Assembly: GCF_000758725.1 (NCBI RefSeq) | Contig: NZ_CP009428.1 | Span: forward strand, 3,286,001-3,350,000 | Source: Paenibacillus odorifer | GTDB taxonomy: Bacteria; Bacillota; Bacilli; Paenibacillales; Paenibacillaceae | Length of the DNA: 64,000 nucleotides | Reading direction: 5' to 3' | Shown here: in pieces, positions 1-10,420 of the stretch | Layout of the letters: every line of letters begins with the position of its first letter | Position numbering within the stretch: the first letter of the stretch is position 1 | Notes under the pieces: model-generated | Database searches by the model: none | Told to the model about the DNA's origin: nothing | Seen by the model: the letters and a program-made list of their open reading frames with translations, nothing else | Translations under genes and position numbers: made by a program

Positions 1-1
1 T

Positions 2-904
2 CAAAAGGGCAATTTTTCTAGCTGGTGGGAGAATAAAGTCAGACAAGATAACTTTGAGTTAGCAGAAGACGAAAAACTTAGAAGAGATATCAAACGCTTG
101 TCAGCATCATCTAAACGGACAGGTAACTGGTCACATGAGGTGGAAAAAACTAAAAACGGAACTAGAAATTCTGGATCTAAGTTAGATAAAGGTTATGTTG
201 GGCACAAGGCCGCTAAAATGATGAAACGCTCTAAAGCCATCGAGCAAAGACAGCAATCTGCCATCAACGAAAAGTCTAAGCTTCTTAAAAATATTGAAAA
301 TTCTGAGAACTTAGAGATTACGCAGCTTGCTTATCATAAACGTCATCTTGCGGAGCTGGACAATGTTTCGGTTTTTTACGGAGAGAAAAGGGTATGTTCA
401 GAAGTAAGCTTTACCATTGAGCAGGGGGAGAGAATAACACTCTCGGGTAAAAATGGTTCCGGGAAATCAAGTATCATCAAATTGATCTGCGGTGAGGAGA
501 TAGATTATACCGGCACCTTCACTAAGGATAGCCAGCTTATCATTTCCTACGTATCGCAAGACACTTCTGATCTACGGGGCGATTTAACAGATTATGCTAG
601 AGAGAATGGGATAGATGAAAGTCTTTTTAAATCTATTCTGCGAAAGCTTGATTTCTCCAGAATTCAATTTGATAAGGATATTTCCACATACAGTGGCGGC
701 CAAAAGAAAAAAGTCCTGATCGCCAAAAGTCTTAGTGAAAAAGCTCATTTGTATATTTGGGATGAACCGCTTAATTTTATTGATGTTATTTCACGTATGC
801 AAATTGAAGAGCTATTGCTTGAATATACACCAACACTCGTTTTTGTGGAGCATGATCGCGAATTTTGCCATAATGTTGCCACGAAGATCATTGAACTTAG
901 CTGA
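2..904 (+). CDS. ABC-F ATPase, antibiotic-resistance type (5' end outside window)
   Basis: The reading frame is open from base 2, so the N-terminal half (first ATPase domain) lies upstream of the window. What is visible is the basic inter-domain linker, including a lysine-rich stretch around KGYVGHKAAKMMKR, followed by the second ATP-binding domain with Walker A (GKNGSGKSS), signature SGGQ and Walker B ending WDEP. There are no membrane segments. ABC-F proteins bind ribosomes; the linker closely resembles that of the Vga/Lsa/CplR group, which protects ribosomes against lincosamides, streptogramins A and pleuromutilins. The resistance role is inferred from the linker alone. It stands alone, followed by 180 bp of AT-rich DNA before the GH3 gene. 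Confidence 0.85.
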   Translation, partial: QKGNFSSWWENKVRQDNFELAEDEKLRRDIKRLSASSKRTGNWSHEVEKTKNGTRNSGSKLDKGYVGHKAAKMMKRSKAIEQRQQSAINEKSKLLKNIENSENLEITQLAYHKRHLAELDNVSVFYGEKRVCSEVSFTIEQGERITLSGKNGSGKSSIIKLICGEEIDYTGTFTKDSQLIISYVSQDTSDLRGDLTDYARENGIDESLFKSILRKLDFSRIQFDKDISTYSGGQKKKVLIAKSLSEKAHLYIWDEPLNFIDVISRMQIEELLLEYTPTLVFVEHDREFCHNVATKIIELS

Positions 905-1084
905 TATTTTTAACATCGATTGAAAATTTCCAACTCTAACAGACCAATATTATTATATTAATAAAGATAATTATTATATATATTACAGTTATCCAATGTA
1001 CTATAATGGTATAGTTAAACTTTATGATATGTAATTGATGCCTAAAGAAACAACCTATAGAATTGAACAACAGGAGGAAACAAG

Positions 1085-3874
1085 TTGAGTACACAGAGTG
1101 TGGGAATTCCATTAGAAGGTTTTGCAGAATTTAGCCGAACGGTAGCCGCTGAAGGTGCGGTACTGTTGAAGAATGATCATCAGGTGCTTCCGCTTGGTGA
1201 AAATGATAATGTTGCTGTATTTGGCAGAACTCAAGTGAATTATTATCGCAGTGGTACTGGTTCGGGCGGTAGTGTTCATGTTACTTATACGACCAACCTG
1301 CTAGGCGGTCTTCGCAGTAAAAAGAACCTTACGGTCAACGAAGATTTGGCAGCAGTATATGAGAAGTGGATTGCGCAAAATCCATTTGATAATGGTGGCG
1401 GCGTTTGGGCTGCAGAGCCATGGAACCAGAAGGAAATGCTTTTATCCGACGAATTGGTAGCAGAGGCTAGAAGAAAATCGAACAAAGCAATCATTGTAAT
1501 CGGACGTACAGCAGGAGAAGATCAGGATAATGTCGATGGTTCAGGGAGCTACCAACTAACAGCTGATGAAAAGGCGATGCTGAAGCAGGTAACTACATAT
1601 TTTGAGCAAACGATTGTTGTACTGAACGTCTCTAATATTATTGATATGAGCTGGCTAAACGATGAAAGTTATAAAAATCCGATTTCGTCTGTCATCTACT
1701 CTTGGCAGGGGGGAATGGAAGGTGGTAATGCAATTGCGGACGTGCTGGCCGGAGAAGTGACTCCAAGCGGTAAATTAACAGACACGATCGCATATTCCAT
1801 CAACGATTACCCGTCAACACATAACTACGGCAATGAATTTACAAACCTTTATCAGGAAGATATCTATGTTGGTTATCGCTATTTCGAGACATTTTGCCCA
1901 GAAAAGGTTCAATATGAGTTTGGTTATGGAATATCGTATACCAAGTTTAAGCTCGAGCCAGAAGAAGCAAAACTTATTAACAAAGCTGGCGAACTAAATG
2001 TTGAAGTCGGCGTAACCGTAACCAATATAGGAACTACCTTTGCTGGAAAAGAGGTCGTTCAGGTCTATTATGAAGCTCCACAAGGGAAATTGGGACAGCC
2101 TGCTAAAGCTTTGGCAGCATTCGCAAAAACAAAAGTCCTTCAGCCAGGCGAAGCACAACGTCTTACTGTGAGTTTTCCTGTTCATTCTATGGCTTCCTAT
2201 GATGACGCTGGTGTGACAGGGCATGCTTCTGCTTATGTGCTAGAAGAAGGCACGTACCGCGTGTTTGCGGGAACGAGTGTTAAAAAAGTGGAGGAAGTCA
2301 AGGTTGAAGGGAATAGCGGCTATGTCGTGGAAACTCTTCAAGTTGTGGAACAGTTACAAGAAGCTCTTGCACCAACGCAAAGCTTTACAAGAATGCAACC
2401 TGGCGTTCAAAATGCAGACGGTTCGTATGAACTTCTGTATGTAGAGGTTCCAACACGCAAGATTTCGTTAGCAGAACGGATCGAGAGCAATCTACCAACA
2501 ACGATCTCCCAGACAGGCAATCAAGGGCATAAATTAAGAGATGTATTTGAACAAAAAGTTAGTATGGAAGCTTTTATTGCCCAGCTTAGTGACGATGACT
2601 TGGCTGCCATTGTCCGGGGTGAAGGCATGAGCAGTCCTTTAGTTACACCGGGTACAGCTTCTGCATTTGGAGGAGTAAGTGATAGTCTATATAACTTAGG
2701 AATCCCTGTTGCATGTACGGCAGATGGTCCTTCAGGAATTCGTATGGATAGTGGAGCAAAAGCGACTCAGGTTGCGATCGGAACGCTTCTTGCAGCTACT
2801 TGGAATGCCGAATTAGTCGAAGAGCTGTATGTGTTAGAAGGACAAGAGTTGGTAAGAAACAACATAGACACCTTGCTTGGACCAGGTCTGAATATTCGTC
2901 GCAGCCCGCTTAATGGCCGCAACTTTGAATATTTTTCTGAAGATCCTTTGATCTCTGGGGTGTTTGCCGCTGCATGTACACGTGGGATTATGAAAGGTGG
3001 CTCTAATGCCACACTGAAGCATTTTGCCTGCAATAATCAGGAGAAACATCGCAGTAAGGTTGACGCTGTTGTGTCGGAACGTGCGCTTCGCGAGATTTAT
3101 TTGAAAGGTTTCGAAATTGCTGTGAAGCAGGGTGGGGCAAATTCAATTATGACCTCTTATAACCCTGTTAATGGACATTGGGCCGCTTCAAATTACGATT
3201 TGAACACTACAATTCTCCGCGGAGAATGGGGCTTCAAAGGTATTGTCATGACAGACTGGTGGGCCATCATGAATGATGTCGTTAATGGTGGAGCTGCAGA
3301 CCGGAAATTTACAAATTGGATGGTCCGTGCACAAAATGACCTGTACATGGTTGTAGCTAACTATGGCGCCGAAATTAATGGATGGAATGACAACACCATT
3401 GAATCCTTGGAAAATGGATCTTTGACTAGAGGAGAGCTGCAACGTTCTGCAATGAATATTTGTGAGTTCATCATACATGCTCCAGTATTCTCGAGAAAAC
3501 AGCAAATTGTTGAAACAGTTGAGTCCTTTAAGGCTAATCCTTCACTTACTGCAGAACAAGTACAATCCTTATCTCAAAATCCACAGGTTAAGCCAGCCGT
3601 TGAAGGATCGACTTTCTTTGAAGTTGGCCAAGCTGGTCAATATCGGATCCTCGTGCATATCATGTCAACAGAGCCTGAGCTGGCTCAAAGTGCATGCAAT
3701 GTTAATTTGAATGATCAATTGATGACAACCATTCAAACCAACGGGACAGAAGGTCAATGGATTAGACAAAAGCTTGTGAAAGTAGAACTAGAAGCAGGTC
3801 TTTATGAAATGAAACTGGAGTTCATTAAACCAGGTTTACAGATCGACTGGATCGAATTTAATAAAGTTGACTAA
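1085..3874 (+). CDS. GH3 beta-glucosidase-family enzyme with permuted domain order
   Basis: 929 residues, starting at TTG after a good AGGAGG site. The domain order is reversed from the common GH3 plan. The alpha/beta-sandwich domain comes first (about residues 1-295, with the SWQGGMEGG and GYGISYTKF motifs), then a fibronectin-III-like domain (about 296-410). The TIM-barrel catalytic domain follows (about 505-800), with the nucleophile predicted at Asp724 in the MTDWWA motif and the KHFACNNQE motif upstream. The last ~95 residues look like a small beta-rich carbohydrate-binding-type domain. Such permuted GH3 enzymes are known, for example in Ruminococcus and Butyrivibrio beta-glucosidases. 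There is no signal peptide, so it should act in the cytoplasm on imported beta-linked oligosaccharides. The exact substrate is not readable from sequence. It converges with the GH2 gene. Confidence 0.9.
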   Translation: MSTQSVGIPLEGFAEFSRTVAAEGAVLLKNDHQVLPLGENDNVAVFGRTQVNYYRSGTGSGGSVHVTYTTNLLGGLRSKKNLTVNEDLAAVYEKWIAQNPFDNGGGVWAAEPWNQKEMLLSDELVAEARRKSNKAIIVIGRTAGEDQDNVDGSGSYQLTADEKAMLKQVTTYFEQTIVVLNVSNIIDMSWLNDESYKNPISSVIYSWQGGMEGGNAIADVLAGEVTPSGKLTDTIAYSINDYPSTHNYGNEFTNLYQEDIYVGYRYFETFCPEKVQYEFGYGISYTKFKLEPEEAKLINKAGELNVEVGVTVTNIGTTFAGKEVVQVYYEAPQGKLGQPAKALAAFAKTKVLQPGEAQRLTVSFPVHSMASYDDAGVTGHASAYVLEEGTYRVFAGTSVKKVEEVKVEGNSGYVVETLQVVEQLQEALAPTQSFTRMQPGVQNADGSYELLYVEVPTRKISLAERIESNLPTTISQTGNQGHKLRDVFEQKVSMEAFIAQLSDDDLAAIVRGEGMSSPLVTPGTASAFGGVSDSLYNLGIPVACTADGPSGIRMDSGAKATQVAIGTLLAATWNAELVEELYVLEGQELVRNNIDTLLGPGLNIRRSPLNGRNFEYFSEDPLISGVFAAACTRGIMKGGSNATLKHFACNNQEKHRSKVDAVVSERALREIYLKGFEIAVKQGGANSIMTSYNPVNGHWAASNYDLNTTILRGEWGFKGIVMTDWWAIMNDVVNGGAADRKFTNWMVRAQNDLYMVVANYGAEINGWNDNTIESLENGSLTRGELQRSAMNICEFIIHAPVFSRKQQIVETVESFKANPSLTAEQVQSLSQNPQVKPAVEGSTFFEVGQAGQYRILVHIMSTEPELAQSACNVNLNDQLMTTIQTNGTEGQWIRQKLVKVELEAGLYEMKLEFIKPGLQIDWIEFNKVD

Positions 3875-3900
3875 GTAGCTCTAAATATAAGTTAAAGGAA

Positions 3901-3930
3901 AAACCCTGTGCTAATGCGCAGGGTTTTCTT
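3901..3930. terminator. Bidirectional terminator between GH3 and GH2 genes
   Basis: An 11-bp stem (AAACCCTGTGC with GCGCAGGGTTT) with a 4-nt loop, a T-rich tail on the plus strand and A-rich flank that gives U residues on the minus strand. It lies between two converging genes. Confidence 0.85.
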
Positions 3931-3963
3931 TTGGTAAGCGATTAGTTTAAAGTTGAAACTATC

Positions 3964-6900
3964 TTATTCTGCTTGGAACTGGAACCACTTAAAGTCAAAC
4001 TGGCTCCCCGGTAGAAATATAAAGGTGACGGTTTGTGGACCGGTTACGCGCTCCAACACAAATTCTCTTTCGCAATAATCACTTGACTGTGTAAACTCCA
4101 CAAGCTGTCTCTTTTCACCCTCTGGTCCGCTAAATAGAATATGCAGAGTATTTTTATCGATAGGCGAATGCCCGCATAAGGTTAGTTTAGTGCTTCCAGT
4201 ATCACCGAAGTCCATATCTTTAAAGATGAGAGAGACGTTGTTACCAATATTTTTGATTTGTCCATCTGCCAGTGTAAAGGAATCTCCATAAATCTGATTG
4301 TATTCCAGAACGTTAAGTTGTTCGTACGCTTTTAAAGGTTTGTTAAACTGAAAGCCCTTGAGATGAATCTTTTTATGAAGAACAAAACAAAGGGTGGTGA
4401 CACCTTTTATTCGCTCAGGTAATGAGTAGGTTTCCTCTTGATATACATTCCATATAGAAGGTTTTTGATAGGTTACCTGTGTCAGCAGAGCTGCGTTTGG
4501 AGCATCCGGAGTACCTTTCCATATATCAATCGTATATTTATCGTTATCTAGCGCGAAGATAGGAAGGGTAAGTTCAGTAGCTCCATAATCACCGAAATCG
4601 ATGTTGTCGAAACAGATCCAGCTTTCTCCTTCTCTTGCAGTAGCCACTCCGCGTTCATTCCCATTTGTTAAGTTCCGGCTCGTATTGCTATGATAACCAG
4701 CGGAAACAAACTCATAAGGATTCAAAAAGGCAGCTCCCATATCTCGAATATGGAATTCCATAAGCGAGTACAGGCGCACTTGATCTGCACCGTTTTTCGT
4801 TGCACACCGTACATAGACGTCTCCGTCTCCCAAAGCCGATATTACTGCTTCATGCCCATTTGCCTCAAGAACGGCTATATTGGCGTCAATGCCGGCAGCA
4901 TTCGTAACTCGCCATTCAATTTCCTGATAGGTTGCGTTCTCTGGATGAATTTGCACACGAACCGGAAGTGCTCGGGTGTCCTTCGTTAGTTGATTTCCTT
5001 GTGGGCATATGATTTCCAGCTTGCGAACGGGAATTTCATCTGATAAATAGTCTTGGGATAACTCGCTCACATCCGATAGTGATTGTGACGAATGCTGATA
5101 AAGTACAAGCTCTTCGTCCTTAGAATGATCTAGCTCTCGTGCTTCGGCAGTCAGTGTAAGCTCAGCGGACTGTAAGGCTTGGGAAGATGCACGTACAACG
5201 ATTTTACCTGGCTCCAATGAAGAGGCAATGACTGCAAGCAATTTTCCACTGAACATCCGGCGACTTGTTCCTTTATATGAATCGTAGTCAGTGCTGTCAC
5301 CATTATCCAAACCAACAAGACGCCCCGGTCCTTCTACAGAGATTTGGATACGATTATTGGCGTTCTCCACGGGACGTCCTTCTTGATCGAGGGTCGAGAT
5401 CTCAACAAATACCAAGTCCGATCCGTCAGCAGTGATCTGAGTTTTATCAGGCTTCATGACCACAGTAGTTGAATCTCCGAAAGAAGTTACCGTATCTTCA
5501 GCGATCTGTACTCCGTGTTCATCATAAGCGACTGCTCGTAGAGTACCTTCGCTAAATGGGAGCTGCCATTCCCCAAGCAGCTTTTTACCATGTTTATGGT
5601 CAATGTTAAAAGTGCCCATGGATTGATCATTAAAGAACAATTCGATTTGTGGTGCGTTGGAGCATACTCGCACATCAATAAGCTGCCCTTCAGAGAAATC
5701 CCAGTATGGAAAAATATGAATCATCGGGGCGACCTTGTAATCCGTCCATTCTGCTTGATAAATATAATAGGAATCCTTTTTGAATCCCGCGGTATCCAGT
5801 TGACCGAAATACGAGTTTTTAGTGAAGTACGGGGTCGGCTCCCCGATATAGTCAAATCCAGTCCAAATAAATTGTCCCGGTGAGTAGGTCGCATCACGAT
5901 CTGCAATGATGCAAGCTTCTGTGTTCTTGGCACCCCAGCTAGTGGAGCTATTTCCTAAAGCTGAGCATTGTTCATCATCGTCAGACAATACAGACTGAGC
6001 AAAAGGGAAGTGATAGATGCCTCTGCTCTGTACAGTAGACGATGTTTCACTGCCATAAATAATCCAGTCTGGATGTTCCTCATGATGCTGATCATAGTAT
6101 TTTTCGGCATAGTTATACCCTGCGAACTTCACTAGATCTGCGCATTTCTGTGCATTCTCCCAAGGCATATAGTTGGAACCGATAGTAACCACTGCATTTC
6201 CTTTAGGGTCATGAACCTGCACCAGATCTCGTAATTCTATGGTTAACTCTTGGCCGCGTTCATCGGCATGGGTGTCGTATATTTCATTTCCGATACTCCA
6301 CATGAGCATGGAGGGGCGATTTCTATCCCGGCGTACCCAACTGGCAATATCTTGTTTCCACCAATCCGGATAAAATCTGGCGTAGTCAAAAGGAGTTTTA
6401 CTGCGTTCCCACATATCGAATGCTTCGGAAACTATGAGCACGCCCATCTCATCGGCTAGTTCCATCAATTCAACGGCTGGCATATTGTGGGCCGTACGAA
6501 TAGCGTTTACGCCCATCTCCTGCAGGAGGATAATCTGTCTTTTTAGAGCTACCTTATTCACCGCAGCCCCCAAACATCCCAAATCATGATGTTGGCATAC
6601 GCCATGAATCTTCACCTTTCGGCCATTCAAAAAGAAACCTTGTTGGCTGTCAAACTCCATCGTACGGAATCCGAAGGTTTGGACTTCTTCCTCGATCACT
6701 TGTTCGTTCTCTAACAGCTCCGTTTTTAGGTTATAACAGTAAGGCTGGTTAATATCCCAGAGCATTGGATTATTGATGGATAAGAGGGCAGAGCTGGATA
6801 CAGCAGACCCGACTTGTACTGGGATTTCATTTTCTACATGAGAGATACAAGTTCCTGAAGCATCTAGTATACTGTGACGAATTATGTAGTGCTTTGCGCT

Positions 6901-7443
6901 TTGCAATAGATCATTGCACAATACTTCGGTATCTACCTCAACATTCCAGGTATCCTCTTTTTTGCGAGTAGAGATATAAATACCATCAGGCACAATATGT
7001 GTCCCTGGATACGTCTTCAGCCATACACTCCGATAGATGCCCGCACCGGAATACCAGCGTGAATTTGGAGACTCATGAACCACTTGAACATAGATTTCGT
7101 TGACACCTTCAATAATGTATGGCGTGATATCTAATTCAAAAGTGGAGTATCCATTTTTCCAGACACCTGCGATATGGCCGTTCACATAGAGAGTGGAGTC
7201 CATGTATACGCCTTCAAAACGAAGCGACACACGGCTATTTGGCACGTGCTCATCTATAACTATGCTTTTACGGTACCAGCCTTCTCCGCTTTCATATAGA
7301 TTATGTGTATCAAAAATTAGCCAGTCATGGGGTAAGGTTACGTCGATCCACTCCGAATCAGCTGCTATCACCGATTCTAAAGTAGACTTAAGCGGCTGTT
7401 TGCTGAATAACCAGTCATTATTTAATCTTGTTTTCTGACTCAT
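3964..7443 (-). CDS. GH2 glycosidase (beta-galactosidase-like), multidomain
   Basis: 1159 residues, starting at ATG preceded by AAGGAG. Order: GH2 sugar-binding (jelly-roll) domain at about 1-145, immunoglobulin-like domain at about 150-260, TIM barrel at about 265-560. The acid/base is predicted as Glu387 in WSIGNEIYD and the nucleophile as Glu466 in IYGSETSS. Beyond it are DUF4982-like and further beta-sandwich domains (from about 590), and a ~300-residue C-terminal part with paired beta-rich modules that may bind sugar. The catalytic motifs place it with the long beta-galactosidases rather than beta-glucuronidases, but substrate is an inference. It has no signal peptide. It converges on the GH3 gene and carries a cre-like site upstream. 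Confidence 0.88.
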   Translation of the reverse strand: MSQKTRLNNDWLFSKQPLKSTLESVIAADSEWIDVTLPHDWLIFDTHNLYESGEGWYRKSIVIDEHVPNSRVSLRFEGVYMDSTLYVNGHIAGVWKNGYSTFELDITPYIIEGVNEIYVQVVHESPNSRWYSGAGIYRSVWLKTYPGTHIVPDGIYISTRKKEDTWNVEVDTEVLCNDLLQSAKHYIIRHSILDASGTCISHVENEIPVQVGSAVSSSALLSINNPMLWDINQPYCYNLKTELLENEQVIEEEVQTFGFRTMEFDSQQGFFLNGRKVKIHGVCQHHDLGCLGAAVNKVALKRQIILLQEMGVNAIRTAHNMPAVELMELADEMGVLIVSEAFDMWERSKTPFDYARFYPDWWKQDIASWVRRDRNRPSMLMWSIGNEIYDTHADERGQELTIELRDLVQVHDPKGNAVVTIGSNYMPWENAQKCADLVKFAGYNYAEKYYDQHHEEHPDWIIYGSETSSTVQSRGIYHFPFAQSVLSDDDEQCSALGNSSTSWGAKNTEACIIADRDATYSPGQFIWTGFDYIGEPTPYFTKNSYFGQLDTAGFKKDSYYIYQAEWTDYKVAPMIHIFPYWDFSEGQLIDVRVCSNAPQIELFFNDQSMGTFNIDHKHGKKLLGEWQLPFSEGTLRAVAYDEHGVQIAEDTVTSFGDSTTVVMKPDKTQITADGSDLVFVEISTLDQEGRPVENANNRIQISVEGPGRLVGLDNGDSTDYDSYKGTSRRMFSGKLLAVIASSLEPGKIVVRASSQALQSAELTLTAEARELDHSKDEELVLYQHSSQSLSDVSELSQDYLSDEIPVRKLEIICPQGNQLTKDTRALPVRVQIHPENATYQEIEWRVTNAAGIDANIAVLEANGHEAVISALGDGDVYVRCATKNGADQVRLYSLMEFHIRDMGAAFLNPYEFVSAGYHSNTSRNLTNGNERGVATAREGESWICFDNIDFGDYGATELTLPIFALDNDKYTIDIWKGTPDAPNAALLTQVTYQKPSIWNVYQEETYSLPERIKGVTTLCFVLHKKIHLKGFQFNKPLKAYEQLNVLEYNQIYGDSFTLADGQIKNIGNNVSLIFKDMDFGDTGSTKLTLCGHSPIDKNTLHILFSGPEGEKRQLVEFTQSSDYCEREFVLERVTGPQTVTFIFLPGSQFDFKWFQFQAE

Positions 7444-7913
7444 GAATGAAGTTCTCCTTTATCTTTGAAAAATTTAGAAGTGGTTATTATCGATGTGAAT
7501 GATTTCCGTAAAGCCTTTTCTATTCTTTTTTATCATATCAAAGATTTTGCAAAAAGACATTCACGAAGAAGAGTAAAAAAACCGTTATAACAAAGCTATT
7601 GAAATCGCATTCAAAATGATAACATGCCATTGGTAAATTATCTATTTATTTCTTAATATATCTTTTATTGCGGAGGATGAAATTTATACAAAAACAGTAC
7701 TAATGAGCGATACAGAGGAGTATCTCTGGTCTATGAAAAATGTTTTTGCTACAGAGGATAATGAAAGTGAGGGAAATTGCCTGGTATACCAACTAAGATG
7801 TGGCGGCTTATTGCTGATTAAATACTTTACAAATACTTGTCTGCATGTACTTGTGTTTGTTCGAATAAGTTAGAAAGAAGGACAGGACAAACCATAGGTG
7901 GAGATGCGTATAA
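7444..7913. other. 470-bp gap between divergent GH2 and spoVB
   Basis: This stretch should hold the promoters of the two divergent genes. I see the cre-like site noted separately. A 56-codon open frame at 7703-7873 lacks a ribosome site and any recognisable motif, so I do not call it a gene. Confidence 0.5.
7600..7613. promoter_or_regulatory. cre-like CcpA site upstream of GH2 gene
   Basis: TGAAATCGCATTCA matches the catabolite-responsive consensus TGWAANCGNTNWCA at 13 of 14 positions. It is about 157 bp upstream of the GH2 start, a position compatible with carbon catabolite repression. Match is by eye only. Confidence 0.4.
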
Positions 7914-9470
7914 ATGGGGATGCGTAAACAAAGTTTTATTCGTGGCACGTTCATATTAACCGTGTCGTCATTTTTCACAAAAGGGCTTGGTTTTTTGAAC
8001 GGAGTCTTGCTGGCACGTTTTTTGGGAGCAGAGGGAGTAGGGCTGCTTATGATTGCTCATCCACTGCTTCCCTTATTTATTACGCTGACAGAGCTGGGGC
8101 TTCCTGTTGCGATTTCAAAGCTTGTATCGGAAGCTGAGGTTAAGCAGGATGAAGCGCGAGTAAAGCGTATTCTCACTGTATCCTTAAGCATTACGGGTAC
8201 GTTGAGTATTATATTAACTTTAGTGGCTCTATTTGGCTCCAAATGGATCGCATCGATTTTTTTGGCCGATCAGCGGGCGTATTATGCTATGGTTGCTATT
8301 ACGCCGATCATTCCAATTATTGCGATGTCTGCTGTACTGAAAGGTTATTTCCGTGGAAAACAGAACATGAACCCACTTGCCTTTTCCGATATTATTGAGA
8401 ATCTGGCGCAAATCATTGTTATTATCGGTGTTGTCAACGTTTTGCTGCCCTACGGTATTGCTTATGCAGCTGCTGGCGCAATGGCTGCCTCCGTTGTTGG
8501 AGAAGGTTTTGGTTTGCTCTACTTGTTTGCAGTTTTCAAATGGGCTAATCGAGGTAAGATCAAAACCTCTCCACCACCACCGTCAAGAATTTCACTTAAA
8601 GGAGATAGTACGTTAAGAGATTTGCTGCGCATCGGCTTACCGATGACAGGCAGCGGTTTTATTCATTCGCTCTATCATGCCTTTCTACCACTGCTGATTA
8701 CGAAAAGTCTAGTACTGTTTGGTGTAGGTGTTGAGATGGCAACCAAGCAATTCGGACTTCTGGCGGGTTATGCTCTTCCCATGTTGTTTCTCCCCAGCTT
8801 CTTCACACAATCGCTGTCGACTGCATTAATTCCGGCGATCAGCGAAGCAAGTGTGAGCAACAATAGCAAGCTTATGCATAATCGGATGGATATGGCTATG
8901 CGATCCGCGCTTATAGTAGGTTTCCCATGTACAATCATCCTGTACTTGTGGGCTGTACCCTTAACAACTATGATCTATCATTCGCCAGAAGCGGGCGAGC
9001 TGTTAAGGTTAATTGCCCCCTTATTTTTTCTTTATTATTTCGGAGCGCCACTGCAAGCGATTTTACTTGGTTTGGGGAAAGCATCAACCGTTATGTGGAA
9101 TCATATTCTTACGAATATTTTCGAAGTGATTGCGATCTTTGTTCTAGGTTCTAATATTGGAATCGAAGGGGTGGCCATGGGATTCGGACTGGGACTCTTG
9201 CTGCTGACACTGTTGAATTTCTTATCTGTGGCAGGAACGATCGGATTTTATTTTGACTTTCGTATTGTATTTAAGGTGGGAGCAGGAGGAATTGTCATGG
9301 CGCTTAGCGGACTGGCGGCTCACGGAATTCTGGAACGATTGGACCTGGGGCAGATCATTGAACTGTTCGGAGCGTTGCTCGTTTCGTTAATCACCTATGC
9401 AGCAACATTGCAGGTAACCCGTGCTTGGGAAAGAGCACCGAAACCACCAACGATTACGCCTGTTTCTTGA
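7914..9470 (+). CDS. spoVB: Stage V sporulation protein B-like lipid flippase
   Basis: 518 residues with about 14 hydrophobic segments, no signal peptide and the N-terminal pattern of MOP/MATE-superfamily polysaccharide flippases (GTFILTVSSFFTKGLGF, then ARFLGAEGVGLL). Length and N-terminal sequence match SpoVB of Bacillus, which acts in spore cortex synthesis, presumably moving lipid-linked peptidoglycan precursor across the membrane. A related YtgP/MurJ-type paralogue is the main alternative, but SpoVB fits better. The start follows GGTGGAG at a reasonable distance; an ATG six bases downstream is also possible. It is monocistronic and converges with the terpene cyclase across nearly 1 kb of repeat-rich DNA. 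Confidence 0.82.
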   Translation: MGMRKQSFIRGTFILTVSSFFTKGLGFLNGVLLARFLGAEGVGLLMIAHPLLPLFITLTELGLPVAISKLVSEAEVKQDEARVKRILTVSLSITGTLSIILTLVALFGSKWIASIFLADQRAYYAMVAITPIIPIIAMSAVLKGYFRGKQNMNPLAFSDIIENLAQIIVIIGVVNVLLPYGIAYAAAGAMAASVVGEGFGLLYLFAVFKWANRGKIKTSPPPPSRISLKGDSTLRDLLRIGLPMTGSGFIHSLYHAFLPLLITKSLVLFGVGVEMATKQFGLLAGYALPMLFLPSFFTQSLSTALIPAISEASVSNNSKLMHNRMDMAMRSALIVGFPCTIILYLWAVPLTTMIYHSPEAGELLRLIAPLFFLYYFGAPLQAILLGLGKASTVMWNHILTNIFEVIAIFVLGSNIGIEGVAMGFGLGLLLLTLLNFLSVAGTIGFYFDFRIVFKVGAGGIVMALSGLAAHGILERLDLGQIIELFGALLVSLITYAATLQVTRAWERAPKPPTITPVS

Positions 9471-9589
9471 AAGGGAATATTTCTGATATTCCGGTACCGT
9501 GCTCCAAAAAGTAAACTTAGTAATGATGCAACCCTCTGTGTACCCGTATGGAGGCGGATGAAGGTAATGGATGGGGAGCAGCGAGGTGT

Positions 9590-9776
9590 TTAACTGTATT
9601 TTGTGCAGCTATAATCGTTCAAAATAGTTGTGCATTAAAAATAGCTGTATTTCATACATCTATTCTCATGAGATTAAGGCTTCTAGGTGATTTCTCTTGA
9701 TTTTAATTGTATAGAATGCAGTTAAAGTCGAAGTTATTCCCTAGCAATATGGATTAAGTGTATAAAATGCAGTTAT
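9590..9776. repeat. Dispersed repeat family A, copy 1
   Basis: Four related ~22-bp units built on AACTGYATTNNNTRCANCTA: two forward (9590-9613, 9641-9664) and two inverted (9705-9726, 9755-9776). Transcribed RNA could fold into a long imperfect hairpin. The second copy at 29439-29624 keeps the same unit order and nearly the same spacing. Confidence 0.8.
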
Positions 9777-9877
9777 TTCATTAAATTGCGTGAAAATCTT
9801 GCGCTACAAATATACGGAGTGGGGATATCAGACGTTACAGTCTTAATTGCTCAGGCAAACCGCGAGTGATCCAAAAT

Positions 9878-9918
9878 ATCAGGCAGCGATCCTTGATTAT
9901 CGGAGATCGCTGCCTGAT
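9878..9918. repeat. Perfect 14-bp hairpin with AGCGATC/GATCGCT core
   Basis: ATCAGGCAGCGATC at 9878-9891 pairs with GATCGCTGCCTGAT at 9905-9918. There is no strong T-run, so terminator activity is uncertain. The core resembles the hairpins at 25800, 29777 and 32390. Confidence 0.6.
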
Positions 9919-10035
9919 TCTAATTAGCTTTATGCTAACTATGCTCGATTGACTCACATGCAAAAATGGAGTCTATCTCATAAGTAATTTAAGTAATTTC
10001 TATAGGGTTGCTCCAAATGGCAAGTTGGCTTGATA

Positions 10036-10241
10036 GGTAACATTTTGCGCACACGTATTTGCTATCGGACTCAGCTGACCTTAAGAGCAGATTTAGCTTA
10101 CAATTGGAATTTTAACGGACACTATCGCAGTTATTACTATGAAAAACACCCGAAATGACTCTCTTTTTAAGGAATAGTTTCACTGGAGTCCGTAACTTAA
10201 CTCAAAAGCCTAAAAACAAGCAAATAGCGTCTTCTGAGTCC
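10036..10241 (-). repeat. Dispersed repeat family B, copy 1 (inverted relative to copy 3)
   Basis: Reverse complement begins GGACTCAGAAGACGCTATTT and ends CGTGTGCGCAAAATGTTACC, matching both ends of the copy at 32498-32732, with internal blocks such as TTAAGGTC..GGGTCCGATAG conserved in part. About 205 bp and non-coding. Confidence 0.75.
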
Positions 10242-10420
10242 GAAAAGCTCTAAGCTTGATCAAGACTGGGTGATTTAGGTAGGTGCAACGGACAAAAGCA
10301 TTCATCTCTCGATTCATAACATCAGAGCAACGAGATTCTCCAGTAACGACGATTGCTGCTCTGGCGATCCAAGCTTTTTCGAGACAGTTAAGAAGTGGAG
10401 CAGGACAACGCTAGTTATTA

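Noticed and set aside
7703..7873. 56-codon open frame upstream of spoVB
   Set aside because: No ribosome site, no recognisable motif and atypical composition; probably chance.
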